Assembly: GCA_030998225.1 (NCBI GenBank)
Contig: JAPYXD010000308.1
Coordinates: forward strand, 9,248,001-9,312,000
Direction: 5' to 3'
Length of the DNA: 64,000 bases
Source: Diplolepis rosae
Lineage: Eukaryota > Arthropoda > Insecta > Hymenoptera > Diplolepididae
The number at the start of each line of letters is the position of its first letter. Within the stretch, counting starts at the first letter, position 1. Under the pieces are notes generated by a model. That model ran no database searches, was not told the origin of the DNA, and saw only the letters and a list, made by a program, of their open reading frames with translations. Position numbers and translations under genes: made by a program. This document shows positions 1 to 8,925 of the stretch, piece after piece.

Positions 1-107
1 ACATTTGACGTTTGAAGGTTGATACTATCCAGAAATTATATGGAATTGACAACAGTGGTGCTATCTATATGTGAAACCGGAAATTTATTGAGTGATGTGT
101 TAATGTA

Positions 108-1135
108 CAAAGTCTATAATTCATAAATGGAAAATAATATTGGACCAAGTTTACAGACGTCAATCCTTTTGTCAAAGTTGTCGATTACATTTTTGCATAA
201 TGGCGGCTTTATGTCACTAATTACGCGTTGGATGTTGTTTTGCAAGGCTTCAACTGATTGTGGATTATTTGGATAGACGTGATCTTTCACATAGTCCCAA
301 CAGAAATAGTCTAACGTCGTTGAATTACACGAATTGCAGAATTACGTAAAATTTTTCAATCGGGAAATTTCGTTTGCAGTAAATTCTATGTGTGAGTGGT
401 TGTGTGACATGAGGCGCCGGCCTGCTAAAACCACTTATCACTTTCATCCATATCATTAATAATATGCCAAAAAAATTTGTCAACATGTCCCGATAATGCA
501 ATCTATTGACAGCAACACCGTTTTCAGCCTCATTCTTAAACAATGGTCCATCATTCTTCTAGACTAAAAAGCGCATGAAACAGTAACATGAATGGAATGT
601 AAAGGCTTCTAAACAATCACTCTTAGATTTTCTGAATCCCAAAAGCAGAAATTTTGCTTATTAACGTAACTATTTGAATGGAAATGAGAAAGATGATATT
701 TTTACGAAGACCATCACCTTATTCATGGATGAAATTAGCGAGTTGTCGACATAGAGAATGATCGGCTGGCTTTTATTCTTGCACTAACTGAACCTTATAA
801 GGTTTTAAACCCAAATCTTCACACAAAACCCGTTATGTAATGCATGAGAATAGGTCCAGTTGCTGAAAACGCTGTGGAATTGATACATTTGGATCTTACT
901 CAACAGTTTCCCTAACAGCAGCAATATTCTAAATACTAAATTTATTAATAGCGATCTCAGAAGGACGATTGTAACGACCGAAAATATCCCAAATTTTGTG
1001 ATATGCAGTTTTTACAGACCCACCATTTTTGTGGTGAATTTGAATTATTTTAATGCGATTTTCGATTGATATTTTTAAAAAAAGAATGTTACAACTGTTA
1101 CCATATCCGAAAAAAACGATTTTGACCATTTTCAA
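108..1135 (-). pseudogene. Degenerate Tc1/mariner-superfamily transposase
   Basis: Read on the minus strand, fragments in changing frames follow the order of an insect mariner-like DDE/D transposase. An N-terminal helix-turn-helix with RIKIIQIHHKNGGS and YNRPSE lies at about 965-1080. A linker reading PYKVQLVQE then a stop lies near 770-800. KQNFCFWDSENLRVIV is at about 605-655, a YRDMLTNFF segment at 475-543, WF-stop-QAGASCHTTTHT near 395-435, and DYFCWDYVKDHVYPNN at about 255-320, ending at a stop near 113-117. The family normally has WFQQDGA at the second catalytic Asp. Here codon 419-421 gives Ala and 425-427 is a stop. The first catalytic SDE motif is also unrecognisable near 680-700. 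Several frameshifts are needed, so the copy is dead. No convincing terminal inverted repeats or target duplication were found; one end may lie left of the window. Family assignment comes from remembered motifs, not a search. Confidence 0.85.
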
Positions 1136-2480
1136 GCAGTGGAATTACGACTGGTTATTTTCATTATCATGTCTATTGTAATTCTATGCTTTATTTCATC
1201 GCGATGGCAGCCCTTCAGTATTAAAATTCTACCAGTATTTCCAAAATTTAGCGAAACTGAAATAAAGAACAAAAGTGATAGATTCGAGAGTGGGTGAGGA
1301 GAGAACTGGTGGAAGCCAAGTGTACCGAATACACGGTTACCTCAGGTCGAGGTCGTTAGAGTGCTTCCAAGCTGAAAATTTGTATAGAAAAAGGGGTTCT
1401 TAATTCAAAAAATGGTCTTGGAGGCAGGCGACCTTTTACTACGCGTCTCGTTACTAGCCGATACGCTCGGTCCCTTGCAGACAATAAACTATCAAAGGAA
1501 ATAGCTTTCGAAGGCAAGCATAAATACAGATGTTTTTCATGTTTATGCACTAAAACGTTTATGTATTCTTGTATATAGCTGTAGTAGGCACACTGAAAGC
1601 TTTGCGTTTGAATGTTCTGAGCTTCAGTCGTCGTATCAATTTCTACTGGTTCGCACCTCAATGCTGGTATTAAAATTGTTGAAATTGCTGTATACTTTGC
1701 AGTTTTACGAATTATGAATACGTTGGAGATAAAAGTTGTCAAGCAGTGCAAACTACACCGATGCGTACGACAATGTGCGATTGACCAGGCAGGAACGTTG
1801 CGATTTTCTTATTTAATAATATTGCGTGCCTATCATCTGTCTTGGTGATGGACCCGCACCCATGTAGTGACAATATACAGCTTTGGGACAGTCTAATTAA
1901 ATAATAAAATCATAAGCTCTATATTAACCCGGAGTTTAGCACGTGGAATCCAAAAATGGCAAGGTGGTTCAATTCCGCGATGCCTTACCGACACTTTACT
2001 AAGTGTACAAGCCACTTTATATTGTATAACTAGTACACTCATTACTTTCTATGCTAATAAATAATTTAAACGAAATAATTAAGGGTTACCTGACAGTTTT
2101 GGGGGTCTTCGCCAGCTTCCCCGTCCTGACATTGTTCATAAATTGATGGCAGTTTCTCTATATATTGATTATGAATATTTAATATTTGAGTGGGGTGAAA
2201 GAGATTCATAGAGTGATAGAAAAAGATTGATGGTGATAAAAGAAGAAAAGAAAGTGATCGACAACGCTAAGGTGAGGTTAAATAAATGATAGAAAAGGAT
2301 TGGCGTGATAGACGAGGGATAACCTAGGACACAATAATGCTTCTTTCCGTTTTAATCATAATTATTCAAAAGGATTTGAAAAAAAGAGTATTTAGCATTA
2401 GTAGACATCTTGGACGTTTTTTAATTTCTGTTTTTCAATTACAGATCGGTTTTATTGCATTGTATGATTATGTTTTTTAG
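1136..2480. other. Non-coding or unassigned stretch between transposon relic and ATG14 exons
   Basis: No gene is recognised here. A minus-strand frame of 131 codons starts with ATG at 1749-1751 and ends near 1356. It has no domain, signal peptide or similarity known to me. Stretches at 2213-2245 and 2286-2317 share a TGATAGAAAA-GATTG core about 73 bp apart, a weak local repeat. The sequence ends in a pyrimidine-rich acceptor, TGTTTTTTAG at 2471-2480, so at least its right end should be intron of the ATG14-like gene. The N-terminal exon of ATG14 (a CxxC pair) was looked for. Cysteine clusters near 1530-1575 and 1747-1785 are not convincing. Confidence 0.5.
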
Positions 2481-2586
2481 GTTTGCGGATAAACAAATAC
2501 GGTTGCTACGATTGAAAGCCGCTCGAGCTCAACTGGAAGAGAAATGCATAAAAGCTTTAGAAAAACACAAAAAAAAGGATAAATTA
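2481..2586 (+). CDS. ATG14: ATG14-like autophagy protein, internal coding exon (first of three visible)
   Basis: This exon of 106 bp is bounded by acceptor TTTTTTAG at 2473-2480 and donor GTAAGT at 2587-2592. Its first base completes a codon from an upstream exon not identified here; 35 codons follow, ending on a codon boundary (phase 0). The peptide starts FADKQIRLLRLK and ends KKKDKL. It is rich in Lys, Glu, Leu and Ala, as expected for a coiled coil. It resembles the start of the ATG14/Barkor coiled coil, where vertebrate proteins have a FIDKKERLSRLK-like stretch. ATG14 targets the Beclin 1-VPS34-VPS15 complex to the ER for autophagosome formation, and this region contacts Beclin 1. An ATG at 2455 lies in frame upstream but inside the intron tract, so it is not the likely start. 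UVRAG/VPS38 is the main alternative; the motif match favours ATG14. Confidence 0.82.
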
Positions 2587-3239
2587 GTAAGTTTTTACAG
2601 TTTATCATTTGAGAGTCTATTAGATTTTCGTGAAATTCCGGGCTTCCTTTTTCCATCAAAAGCCCAAGTTCAATAACCTTATGAATCTGAAATGGAGTTA
2701 CTGTCTCTCCTATCTGTATGTCCGTTTTCGCAGTCATCGTTGTCTGTGAACTTAAAGAAATTTTTAATCTGATACATATTGACAAATTTGCAGAATTAAA
2801 AGACTTGAAATAATGAAATTTACTCAGGAAACAAAAAAAAATTTTTTATGGGAAAATTGTCACATTCTCATCTTATTTCAACCTGCATACATTGCACTCA
2901 AGAAGTTGGAACTTAAAAATCTTTTGATTCAAATTCTGCTTCAATAAAGACATTATTGTTTATTTCTGATCATGTTATCATCTACTGAGTAATATTTAGC
3001 TTTAAAATATTTGTTCTGCTAGCGGGTCAAAAAGTGCATTTTTTGCTTCCTGCGGCGCAAACAAATCCATTTTCTTACGCTTTGCTCGAGCATCAAACTT
3101 TACACTCGCAAAATAAACTTTTTTCTCTCTAGGTGCATAATATACTATTTAATTATCCTGTTTTATGATTGAAGCATTTTTTACTAAATAAAAAATTATT
3201 TCTAACGTATAGAAATTGTTTAATGTTTTTTTTTTGTAG
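2587..3239 (+). other. Intron of the ATG14-like gene (653 bp)
   Basis: The intron has a GTAAGT donor and ends in a long T tract followed by GTAG at 3236-3239. It is AT-rich. A less AT-rich patch at about 3020-3135 contains TTGCTTCCTGCGGCGCAAAC and TTTGCTCGAGCATC. It looks like part of a dispersed element, but I cannot name it. The minus-strand frame overlapping the exon and intron start (2477-2785) is antisense to the ATG14 exon and is not annotated. Confidence 0.75.
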
Positions 3240-3321
3240 CTGAGTGATATAAATACGTCTAAAGAGCGAGTTAAACTTCTTCAGTCCTTAATGAACGAGA
3301 CAAAACAGAATATAATTAGAG
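3240..3321 (+). CDS. ATG14: ATG14-like autophagy protein, second visible coding exon
   Basis: This exon of 82 bp follows the T-rich acceptor ending at 3239 and precedes donor GTACGA at 3322. It enters in phase 0, exactly as the previous exon leaves, and gives 27 codons (LSDINTSKERVKLLQSL, then MNETKQNIIR) plus one base. The sequence is polar and heptad-like, continuing the coiled coil. It is too short for a domain search alone. The call rests on matching splice phases, spacing, and fit between two exons that do resemble ATG14. At about 28 residues it falls in the poorly conserved middle of the ATG14 coiled coil. Confidence 0.78.
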
Positions 3322-3437
3322 GTACGAATCTTAAACGTTTATGGTATTTAATGCATTACTTATCGACTAAAAGTGTATAAAATTATATCACAATATTTGA
3401 GAAACCGTATTGTCGATTTAATACATTTCTTTCCTAG
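3322..3437 (+). other. Intron of the ATG14-like gene (116 bp)
   Basis: This short intron has donor GTACGA and acceptor TTTCTTTCCTAG at 3426-3437. It removes an AT-rich segment with in-frame stops and restores the phase: one base upstream plus GG downstream gives a Gly codon. Confidence 0.78.
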
Positions 3438-3675
3438 GGAATCAGCGGTTAATCGTCTTGAAGGATGTCAACTCACAAGTTGCGTTAAGACTTCCTAGGC
3501 ACGAAGAAAGAGTCGAAAAGCTGCATCGATTCGTTATCAGCTTAAAATCCAAACAGGAAAAGCAGAAAGAAAGTGTAGATAGAAAAAAGCAACAACTAAA
3601 GAAACTTATAAGAACTGCTGCTAAACAACTGATTCAATATATATTTCCACTAACACAAGTTGAACCTAACCTAAG
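3438..3675 (+). CDS. ATG14: ATG14-like autophagy protein, third visible coding exon with IFPL motif
   Basis: This exon of 238 bp lies between acceptor CCTAG (ends 3437) and donor AG|GTAAAA at 3676. Two bases complete a Gly codon, 78 codons follow, and two bases are left, so a downstream exon must exist. The peptide reads NQRLIVLKDV, then LPRHEERVEKLHRFV (RHEE at 3497-3508), then a Lys/Gln-rich helix, and ends QLIQYIFPLTQVEP. The RHEE segment and the terminal IFP[IL] turn after the coiled coil are what I recall as the ATG14 hallmark (RHQEKKEKIQ ... VIFPIEEV in vertebrates). With the preceding exons it gives about 141 residues, similar in length to that region of human ATG14. If the donor is unused, translation stops at 3677-3679. 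The C-terminal BATS membrane-curvature domain should follow but is absent from the window. Confidence 0.85.
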
Positions 3676-3699
3676 GTAAAAGTATTTCGACTTATAAAT

Positions 3700-3833
3700 A
3701 TACGGAGTAGCCAAGAGTGGGTTGCAGAATAGGCTATATGTGTGAGAAGGACAAACTTATGCGAAAGAATTTTACTGTCATACTCGCACTCATGGCCCTA
3801 TTCTGCAATCCACTCATAGCCACTCTTACGTAT
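3700..3833. repeat. Imperfect inverted repeat (fold-back or MITE-like element)
   Basis: The left arm at about 3700-3752 pairs with the right arm at about 3777-3833. Both arms share GTTGCAGAATAGG-like cores: GGTTGCAGAATAGG at 3720-3733 versus GCCCTATTCTGCAATCC on the right. Outer ends are ATACG... and ...CGTAT. Identity is roughly three quarters over about 53 bp, with a loop near 24 bp. No clear target-site duplication is seen. It begins about 25 bp downstream of the ATG14 exon donor, so it would lie in the transcribed intron and could form a hairpin. It is either a small non-autonomous DNA transposon or a chance hairpin from a duplicated segment. Confidence 0.7.
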
Positions 3834-4640
3834 TTGAAATTTTTAAACTTTAATTAAAATTTTGAGTTAAATAAGGGTGTCCTCTGACTAAAACGTTGAA
3901 AAAATGCATAATTTTTTTTTAATCGATACAACATATCAAAATTATCCCAGGGCTAAAATTTTTATCAACAAACATCGATTGTTAAGAGGTCCCTCAAGCT
4001 GGAATTAAAACATTGTTATATCAACACAGGAACTCTTTCAGTTTAGTGCTTATTTAGTGCTAATTTGTGCCGCATGAAATGAATTTTGTGCTGCGTAATT
4101 TTTTTTTTAATATGTAGTAATGCTGAAGCTACAACTCCACTATGTAAAAAGTAATCACATTGAATTATGAATCATACAGGAATTTTGTGCTAATTAAGTG
4201 CTTTCGACTCAATGTATGTACATAAACCTAGCACTTTTATTTTCTTTTAAAAAGCGTAGGAGTGCTGGCTTCCGCTGAAGCTACAACTCCATTATGTAAA
4301 ACATAATAACATTGAATTAAGCTTTATGCAGGAATTTTGTGCTAATTAAGTGCTCGCGATTCACTCTATGTACAGTGACGTGTCTTCGCGCCACTTAAGG
4401 GTAATGGCGGTCAGGCGACGCCATAAATTGGTGACCACGCGTTTCTTATTAATATTAAAGTGCGATATGATTTTTTTTTAGTACAAAAGGGCGCCAATCA
4501 TCCAAAATTTAGTTATGAGGAAATCCATTGCCCGTCTAGCTCTGCGAAGAGGGATTTTATATTTTATAGTTCTAGAGTTCCTGAAACTTTTCGAAAACAA
4601 ATCCGTGAGTTTCCGTGCACAGTTTAGATTTAAAAAAAAA
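3834..4640. other. AT-rich non-coding transition between ATG14 exon and satellite
   Basis: No coding sequence is recognised. The stretch carries several T runs (for example near 3911-3919 and 4099-4108), the duplicated unit described separately, and a less AT-rich patch at about 4370-4440 containing GGTAATGGCGGTCAGGCGAC. I looked for an exon encoding the residues after the ATG14 coiled coil (a WV-rich stretch) and found none with usable splice sites. From about 4480 to 4640 the sequence is unique but precedes the first recognisable satellite match. Confidence 0.55.
4122..4374 (+). repeat. Two diverged direct copies, 152 bp apart
   Basis: Copy 1 (4122-4222) and copy 2 (4274-4374) both run from GCTGAAGCTACAACTCCA through TGTAAAA, ACATTGAATTA and GGAATTTTGTGCTAATTAAG to a TGTACA end. 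A shorter related piece with CACAGGAACT and TTTAGTGCTAATTTGTGC lies at about 4024-4070. The unit differs from the large satellite. It is either a small older tandem repeat or two copies of a short interspersed element; no coding potential is seen. Confidence 0.75.
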
Positions 4641-4691
4641 TTTCCAAAACAAAATTTTAAACAGTCCCAAGAGTTCCTATCAGAGTTCTGA

Positions 4692-4708
4692 CCCCCCCCC
4701 CCCCCCCC
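4692..4708 (+). repeat. Poly-C run of 17 in the edge monomer
   Basis: Seventeen C residues occupy the place where normal monomers have TTCACCCCCGG. It is the only such expansion seen in the array and sits in the first, most eroded monomer. Slippage of the CCCCC core in an edge monomer no longer homogenised by exchange is the simplest explanation. A sequencing or consensus error is also possible. Confidence 0.85.
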
Positions 4709-5160
4709 GGAATACTTCAGCAAAAAAGCCTAATAACATTTTTCGCTGAGATCATAATCCAAAAAGCTATAGCACTTCAAAGTTGCCCAAAAATTTCAAA
4801 AACCAACTTTTGAAAAGTTCCAATAGTTCTGATCAGAGTTCTTTTCCCTCTGTAATAGTTCTGCAAAAAAGCCTAATAACATTTTTCGCTGCAATCAAAA
4901 TCTAAAATGCTATGGCACTTTGAAGTTGCCCAAAAATTATGAAAACCAAATTTCAAACAGTCCCAAGAGTTCCTATCAGAGTTCTGTTCACCCCCGGAAT
5001 AGTTCTGCAAATAAGCCTAACAACATTTTTCGCTGAGATCAAAGTCCAAAATGCTATGGCACTTTGAAGTTGCCCAAAAATTATGAAAACCAAATTTCAA
5101 ACAGTCCCAAGAGTTCCTATCAGAGTTCTGTTCACCCCCGGAATAGTTCTGCAAATAAGC

Positions 5161-6440
5161 CTAACAACATTTTTCGCTGAGATCATAATCCAAAAAGCTA
5201 TAGCACTTCAAAGTTGCCCAAAAATTTGAAAAACCAAATTTTGAAAAGTCCCAAGAGTTCCGATCAGAGTTCTGTTCACCCCCTGAACAATTCTGCAAAA
5301 AAGCCTAATAAAATTTTTCGCTGCAATCAAAATCTAAAATGCTATGGCACTTTGAAGTTGCCCAAAAATTATGAAAACCAAATTTTAAAAAGTCCCAAGA
5401 GTTCACCGCCGGAATAGTTCTGCAAATAAGCCTAATAACATTTTTCGCTGAGATCATAATCCAAAAAGCTATAGCACTTCAAAGTTGCCCAAAAATTATG
5501 AAAACCAAATTTTAAACAGTCCCATGAGTTCCTATCAGAGTTCTGTTCTCCCCCGGAATAGTTCTGCAAATAAGCCTAATAACATTTTTCGCTGAGATCA
5601 TAATCCAAAAAGCTATAGCACTTGAAAGTTGCCCAAAAATGTCAAAAACAAACTTTAAAAAGTTCCAATAGTTCTGATCAGAGTTCTTTTCCCTCTGTAA
5701 TAGTTTTGCAAAAAAGCCTAATAACTTTTTTCGCTGCAATCAAAATCTAAAATGCTATGGCACTTTGAAGTTGCCCAAAAATTATGAAAACCAAATTTTA
5801 AACAGTCCCAAGAGTTCCTATCAGAGTTCTGTTCACCCCCGGAATAGTTCTGCAAATAAGCCTAATAACATTTTTCGCTGAGATCATAATCCAAAAAGCT
5901 ATAGCACTTCAAAGTTGCCCAAAAATTTCAAAAACCAAATTTTGAAAAGTTCCAATAGTTCTGATCAGAGTTCTTTTCCCTCTGTAATAGTTCTGCAAAA
6001 AAGCCTAATAACATTTTTCGCTGCAATCAAAATCTAAAATGCTATAGCACTTCAAAGTTGCCCAAAAATTTGAAAAACCAAATTTTGAAAAGTCCCAAGA
6101 GTTCCGATCAGAGTTCTGTTCACCCCCTGAACAGTTCTGCAAAAAAGCCTAATAAAATTTTTCGCTGCAATCAAAATCTAAAATGCTATGGCACTTTGAA
6201 GTTGCCCAAAAATTATGAAAACCAAATTTTAAACAGTCCCAAGAGTTCCTATCAGAGTTCTGTTCACCCCCGGAATAGTTCTGCAAATAAGCCTAATAAC
6301 ATTTTTCGCTGAGATCATAATCCAAAAAGCTATAGCACTTCAAAGTTGCCCAAAAATTTCAAAAACCAAATTTTGAAAATTTCCAATAGTTCTGATCAGA
6401 GTTCTTTTCCCTCTGTAATAGTTCTGCAAAAAAGCCTAAT
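5161..6440 (+). repeat. Higher-order block I, left copy (partner 11886-13165)
   Basis: Aligned at an offset of 6725 bp (about 47 monomers), this block and 11886-13165 share monomer order and rare variants. Both have CCTAACAACATTTTTCGC, CTGAACAATTCTGC, a 127-bp monomer with the same 17-bp deletion (AAGAGTTCACCGCCGG at about 5396 and 12121), and TCTCCCCCGG. Local differences, such as the G-type monomer at 12640 against B-type at 5915, look like later gene conversion. Confidence 0.85.
5627..5768 (+). repeat. Representative monomer of subtype G (142 bp)
   Basis: This monomer is marked by AATGTCAAAAACAAACTTTA, usually after CACTTGAAAGTTGCCC, and often by TAGTTTTGC in place of TAGTTCTGC and AACTTTTTTCGC. 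It recurs near 12352, 18955, 21105, 28990, 36010, 44185, 45050, 47765, 48765, 57225, 58505, 60085 and 63235, usually after a family A monomer. Confidence 0.82.
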
Positions 6441-8000
6441 AACATTTTTCGCTGCAATCAAAATCTAAAATGCTATAGCACTTCAAAGTTGCCCAAAAAT
6501 TTGAAAAACCAAATTTTGAAAAGTCCCAAGAGTTCCGATCAGAGTTCTGTTCACCCCCTGAACAGTTCTGCAAAAAAGCCTAATAAAATTTTTCGCTGCA
6601 ATCAAAATCTAAAATGCTATGGCATTTTGAAGTTGCCCAAAAATTATGAAAACCAAATTTCAAAAAAGTCCCAAGAGTTCCTATCAGAGTTCTGTTCACC
6701 GCCGGAATAGTTCTGCAAATAAGCCTAATAACATTTTTCGCTGAGATCATAATCCAAAAAGCTATAGCACTTCAAAGTTGCCCAAAAATTTCAAAAACCA
6801 ACTTTTGAAAAGTTCCAATAGTTCTGATCAGAGTTCTTTTCCCTCTGTAATAGTTCTGCAAAAAAGCCTAATAACATTTTTCGCTGCAATCAAAATCTAA
6901 AATGCTATGGCACTTTGAAGTTGCCCAAAAATTATGAAAACCAAATTTTAAACAGTCCCAAGAGTTCCTATCAGAGTTCTGTTCACCCCCGGAATAGTTC
7001 TGCAAATAAGCCTAATAACATTTTTCGCTGGGATCAAAATCTAAAATGCTATGGCACTTTGAAGTTGCCCAAAAATTATGAAAACCAAATTTTAAACAGT
7101 CCCAAGAGTTCCTATCAGAGTTCTGTTCACCCCCGGAATAGTTCTGCAAATAAGCCTAATAACATTTTTCGCTGAGATCATAATCCAAAAAGCTATAGCA
7201 CTTCAAAGTTGCCCAAAAATTTCAAAAACCAACTTTTCAAAAGTTCCAATAGTTCTGATCAGAGTTCTTTTCCCTCTGTAATAGTTCTGCAAAAAAGCCT
7301 AATAAAATTTTTCGCTGCAATCAAAATCTAAAATGCTATGGCACTTTGAAGTTGCCCAAAAATTATGAAAACTAAATTTTAAACAGTCCCAAGAGTTCCT
7401 ATCAGAGTTCTGTTCACCCCCGGAATAGTTCTGCAAATAAGCCTAATAACATTTTTCGCTGAGATCATAATCCAAAAAGCTATAGCACTTCAAAGTTGCC
7501 CAAAAATTTCAAAAACCAAAGTTTGAAAAGTTCCAATATTTCTGATCAGCGTTCTGTTCCCTCCGGAATAGTTCTGCAAAAAAGCAAGATGACATTTTTC
7601 GCTGCGATCAAAGTCCAAAAAGCTATAGCACTTCAAAGTTGCCCAAAAATTTTAAAAACAAAATTTGTTAAGTTCCAATAGTTCTGATCAGTGTTGTTTT
7701 CCCTCCGGAATAGTTCTGCAAAAAAGCCTAATAACATTTTTGTGGCGATCATAATTTCAAAAGCTATTGCACTTCAAAGTTGCCCAAAAATTTCAAAAAC
7801 CAACTTTTGAAATGTTCCAATAGTTCTGATCAGAGTTCTTTTCCCTCTGTAATAGTTCTGCAAAAAAGCCTAATAACATTTTTCCCTGCAATCAAAATCT
7901 AAAATGCTATGGCACTTTGAAGTTGCCCAAAAATTATGAAAACCAAATTTTAAACAGTCCCAAGAGTTCCTATCAGAGTTCTGTTCACCGCCGGAATAGT
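6000..8000 (+). repeat. Higher-order block II, left copy (partner about 9730-11730)
   Basis: The offset is about 3729-3731 bp (26 monomers). Shared landmarks include the rare CGCTGGGATCAAAATC (7027 and 10756), the D-E-F cassette (7494 and 11223), and the order of family A and B monomers between them. The offset changes by one base at TTCAACCCGG near 10712. Edges are approximate. Confidence 0.78.
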
Positions 8001-8925
8001 TCTGCAAATAAGCCTAATAACATTTTTCGCTGAGATCATAATCCAAAAAGCTATAGCACTTCAAAGTTGCCCAAAAATTTCAAAAACCAACTTTTGAAAA
8101 GTTCCAATAGTTCTGATCAGAGTTCTTTTCCCTCTGTAATAGTTCTGCAAAAAAGCCTAATAACATTTTTCGCTGCAATCAAAATCTAAAATGCTATGGC
8201 ACTTTGAAGTTGCCCAAAAATTATGAAAACCAAATTTTAAAAAGTCCCAAGAGTTCCGATCAGAGTTCTGTTCACCCCCGGAATAGTTCTGCAAAAAAGC
8301 CTAATAAAATTTTTCGCTGCAATCAAAATCTAAAATGCTATGGCACTTTGAAGTTGCCCAAAAATTATGAAAACCAAATTTTAAACAGTCCCAAGAGTTC
8401 CTATCAGAGTTCTGTTCACCCCCGGAATAGTTCTGCAAATAAGCCTAATAACATTTTTCGCTGAGATCATAATCCAAAAAGCTATAGCACTTCAAAGTTG
8501 CCCAAAAATTTCAAAAACAAACTTTAAAAAGTTCCAATAGTTCTGATCAGAGTTCTGTTCACCCCCGGAATAGTTCTGCAAATAAGCCTAATAACATTTT
8601 TCGCATGCAATCAAAATCTAAAATGCTATGGCACTTTGAAGTTGCCCAAAAATTATGAAAACCAAATTTTAAACAGTCCCAAGAGTTCCTATCAGAGTTC
8701 TGTTCACCCCCGGAATAGTTCTGCAAATAAGCCTAATAACATTTTTCGCTGAGATCATAATCCAAAAAGCTATAGCACTTCAAAGTTGCCCAAAAATTTC
8801 AAAAACCAAAGTTTGAAAAGTTCCAATATTTCTGATCAGCGTTCTGTTCCCTCCGGAATAGTTCTGCAAAAAAGCAAGATGACATTTTTCGCTGCGATCA
8901 AAGTCCAAAAAGCTATAGCACTTCA
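7290..8925 (+). repeat. Higher-order block III, left copy (partner 14591-16226)
   Basis: The offset is 7301 bp. Shared rare states include AACTAAATTTTAAACAG, the D-E-F cassette (7494 and 14795), a second D monomer (8784 and 16085), and the unusual TCGCATGCAATC insertion (8601 and 15902). The offset exceeds that of block I by 576 bp, exactly four 144-bp monomers, so the intervening segment gained or lost whole monomers. Confidence 0.85.
7494..7920 (+). repeat. Three-monomer cassette D-E-F, first copy
   Basis: D (7494-7636, 143 bp) has CCAAAGTTTGAAAAG, CAATATTTCTGATCAGCG and GCAAGATGACATTTTTCGC. E (7637-7777, 141 bp) has AAAATTTGTTAAG, ATCAGTGTTGTTTTCCC and TTTTTGTGGCGATCATAATT. F (7778-7920, 143 bp) has CTTTTGAAATGTTCC and TTTTTCCCTGCAATC. 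D recurs at about 8784, 11223, 14795, 16085, 18240, 20391, 28423, 35294, 45620, 49333, 51766 and 56076. E usually follows D. E also occurs without D, for example near 23700, 26410, 31585, 33160, 33725, 38465, 43340, 46490, 47060 and 62525. The cassette is the best landmark for higher-order structure. Confidence 0.88.

Noticed and set aside
1356..1751. Minus-strand frame of 131 codons starting with ATG
   Set aside because: No recognisable domain, composition unlike a conserved protein, no splice context or neighbour support. It may be chance.
1525..1790. Possible N-terminal cysteine-rich exon of ATG14 (clusters of Cys on the plus strand)
   Set aside because: The clusters are interrupted by a stop or lack a CxxC pair in the expected spacing, and no donor gives the phase required by the exon at 2481.
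2477..2785. Minus-strand frame of 102 codons over the first ATG14 exon
   Set aside because: It is antisense to an exon with good splice sites and a recognisable protein; a shadow frame.
3834..4640. Exon encoding the residues after the ATG14 coiled coil
   Set aside because: No frame with an expected WV-type motif and usable acceptor and donor was found before the array.
4478..4723. Minus-strand frame with a poly-Gly run at the array edge
   Set aside because: The Gly run is only the reverse of the poly-C expansion, and the rest lies in satellite and unique non-coding sequence.
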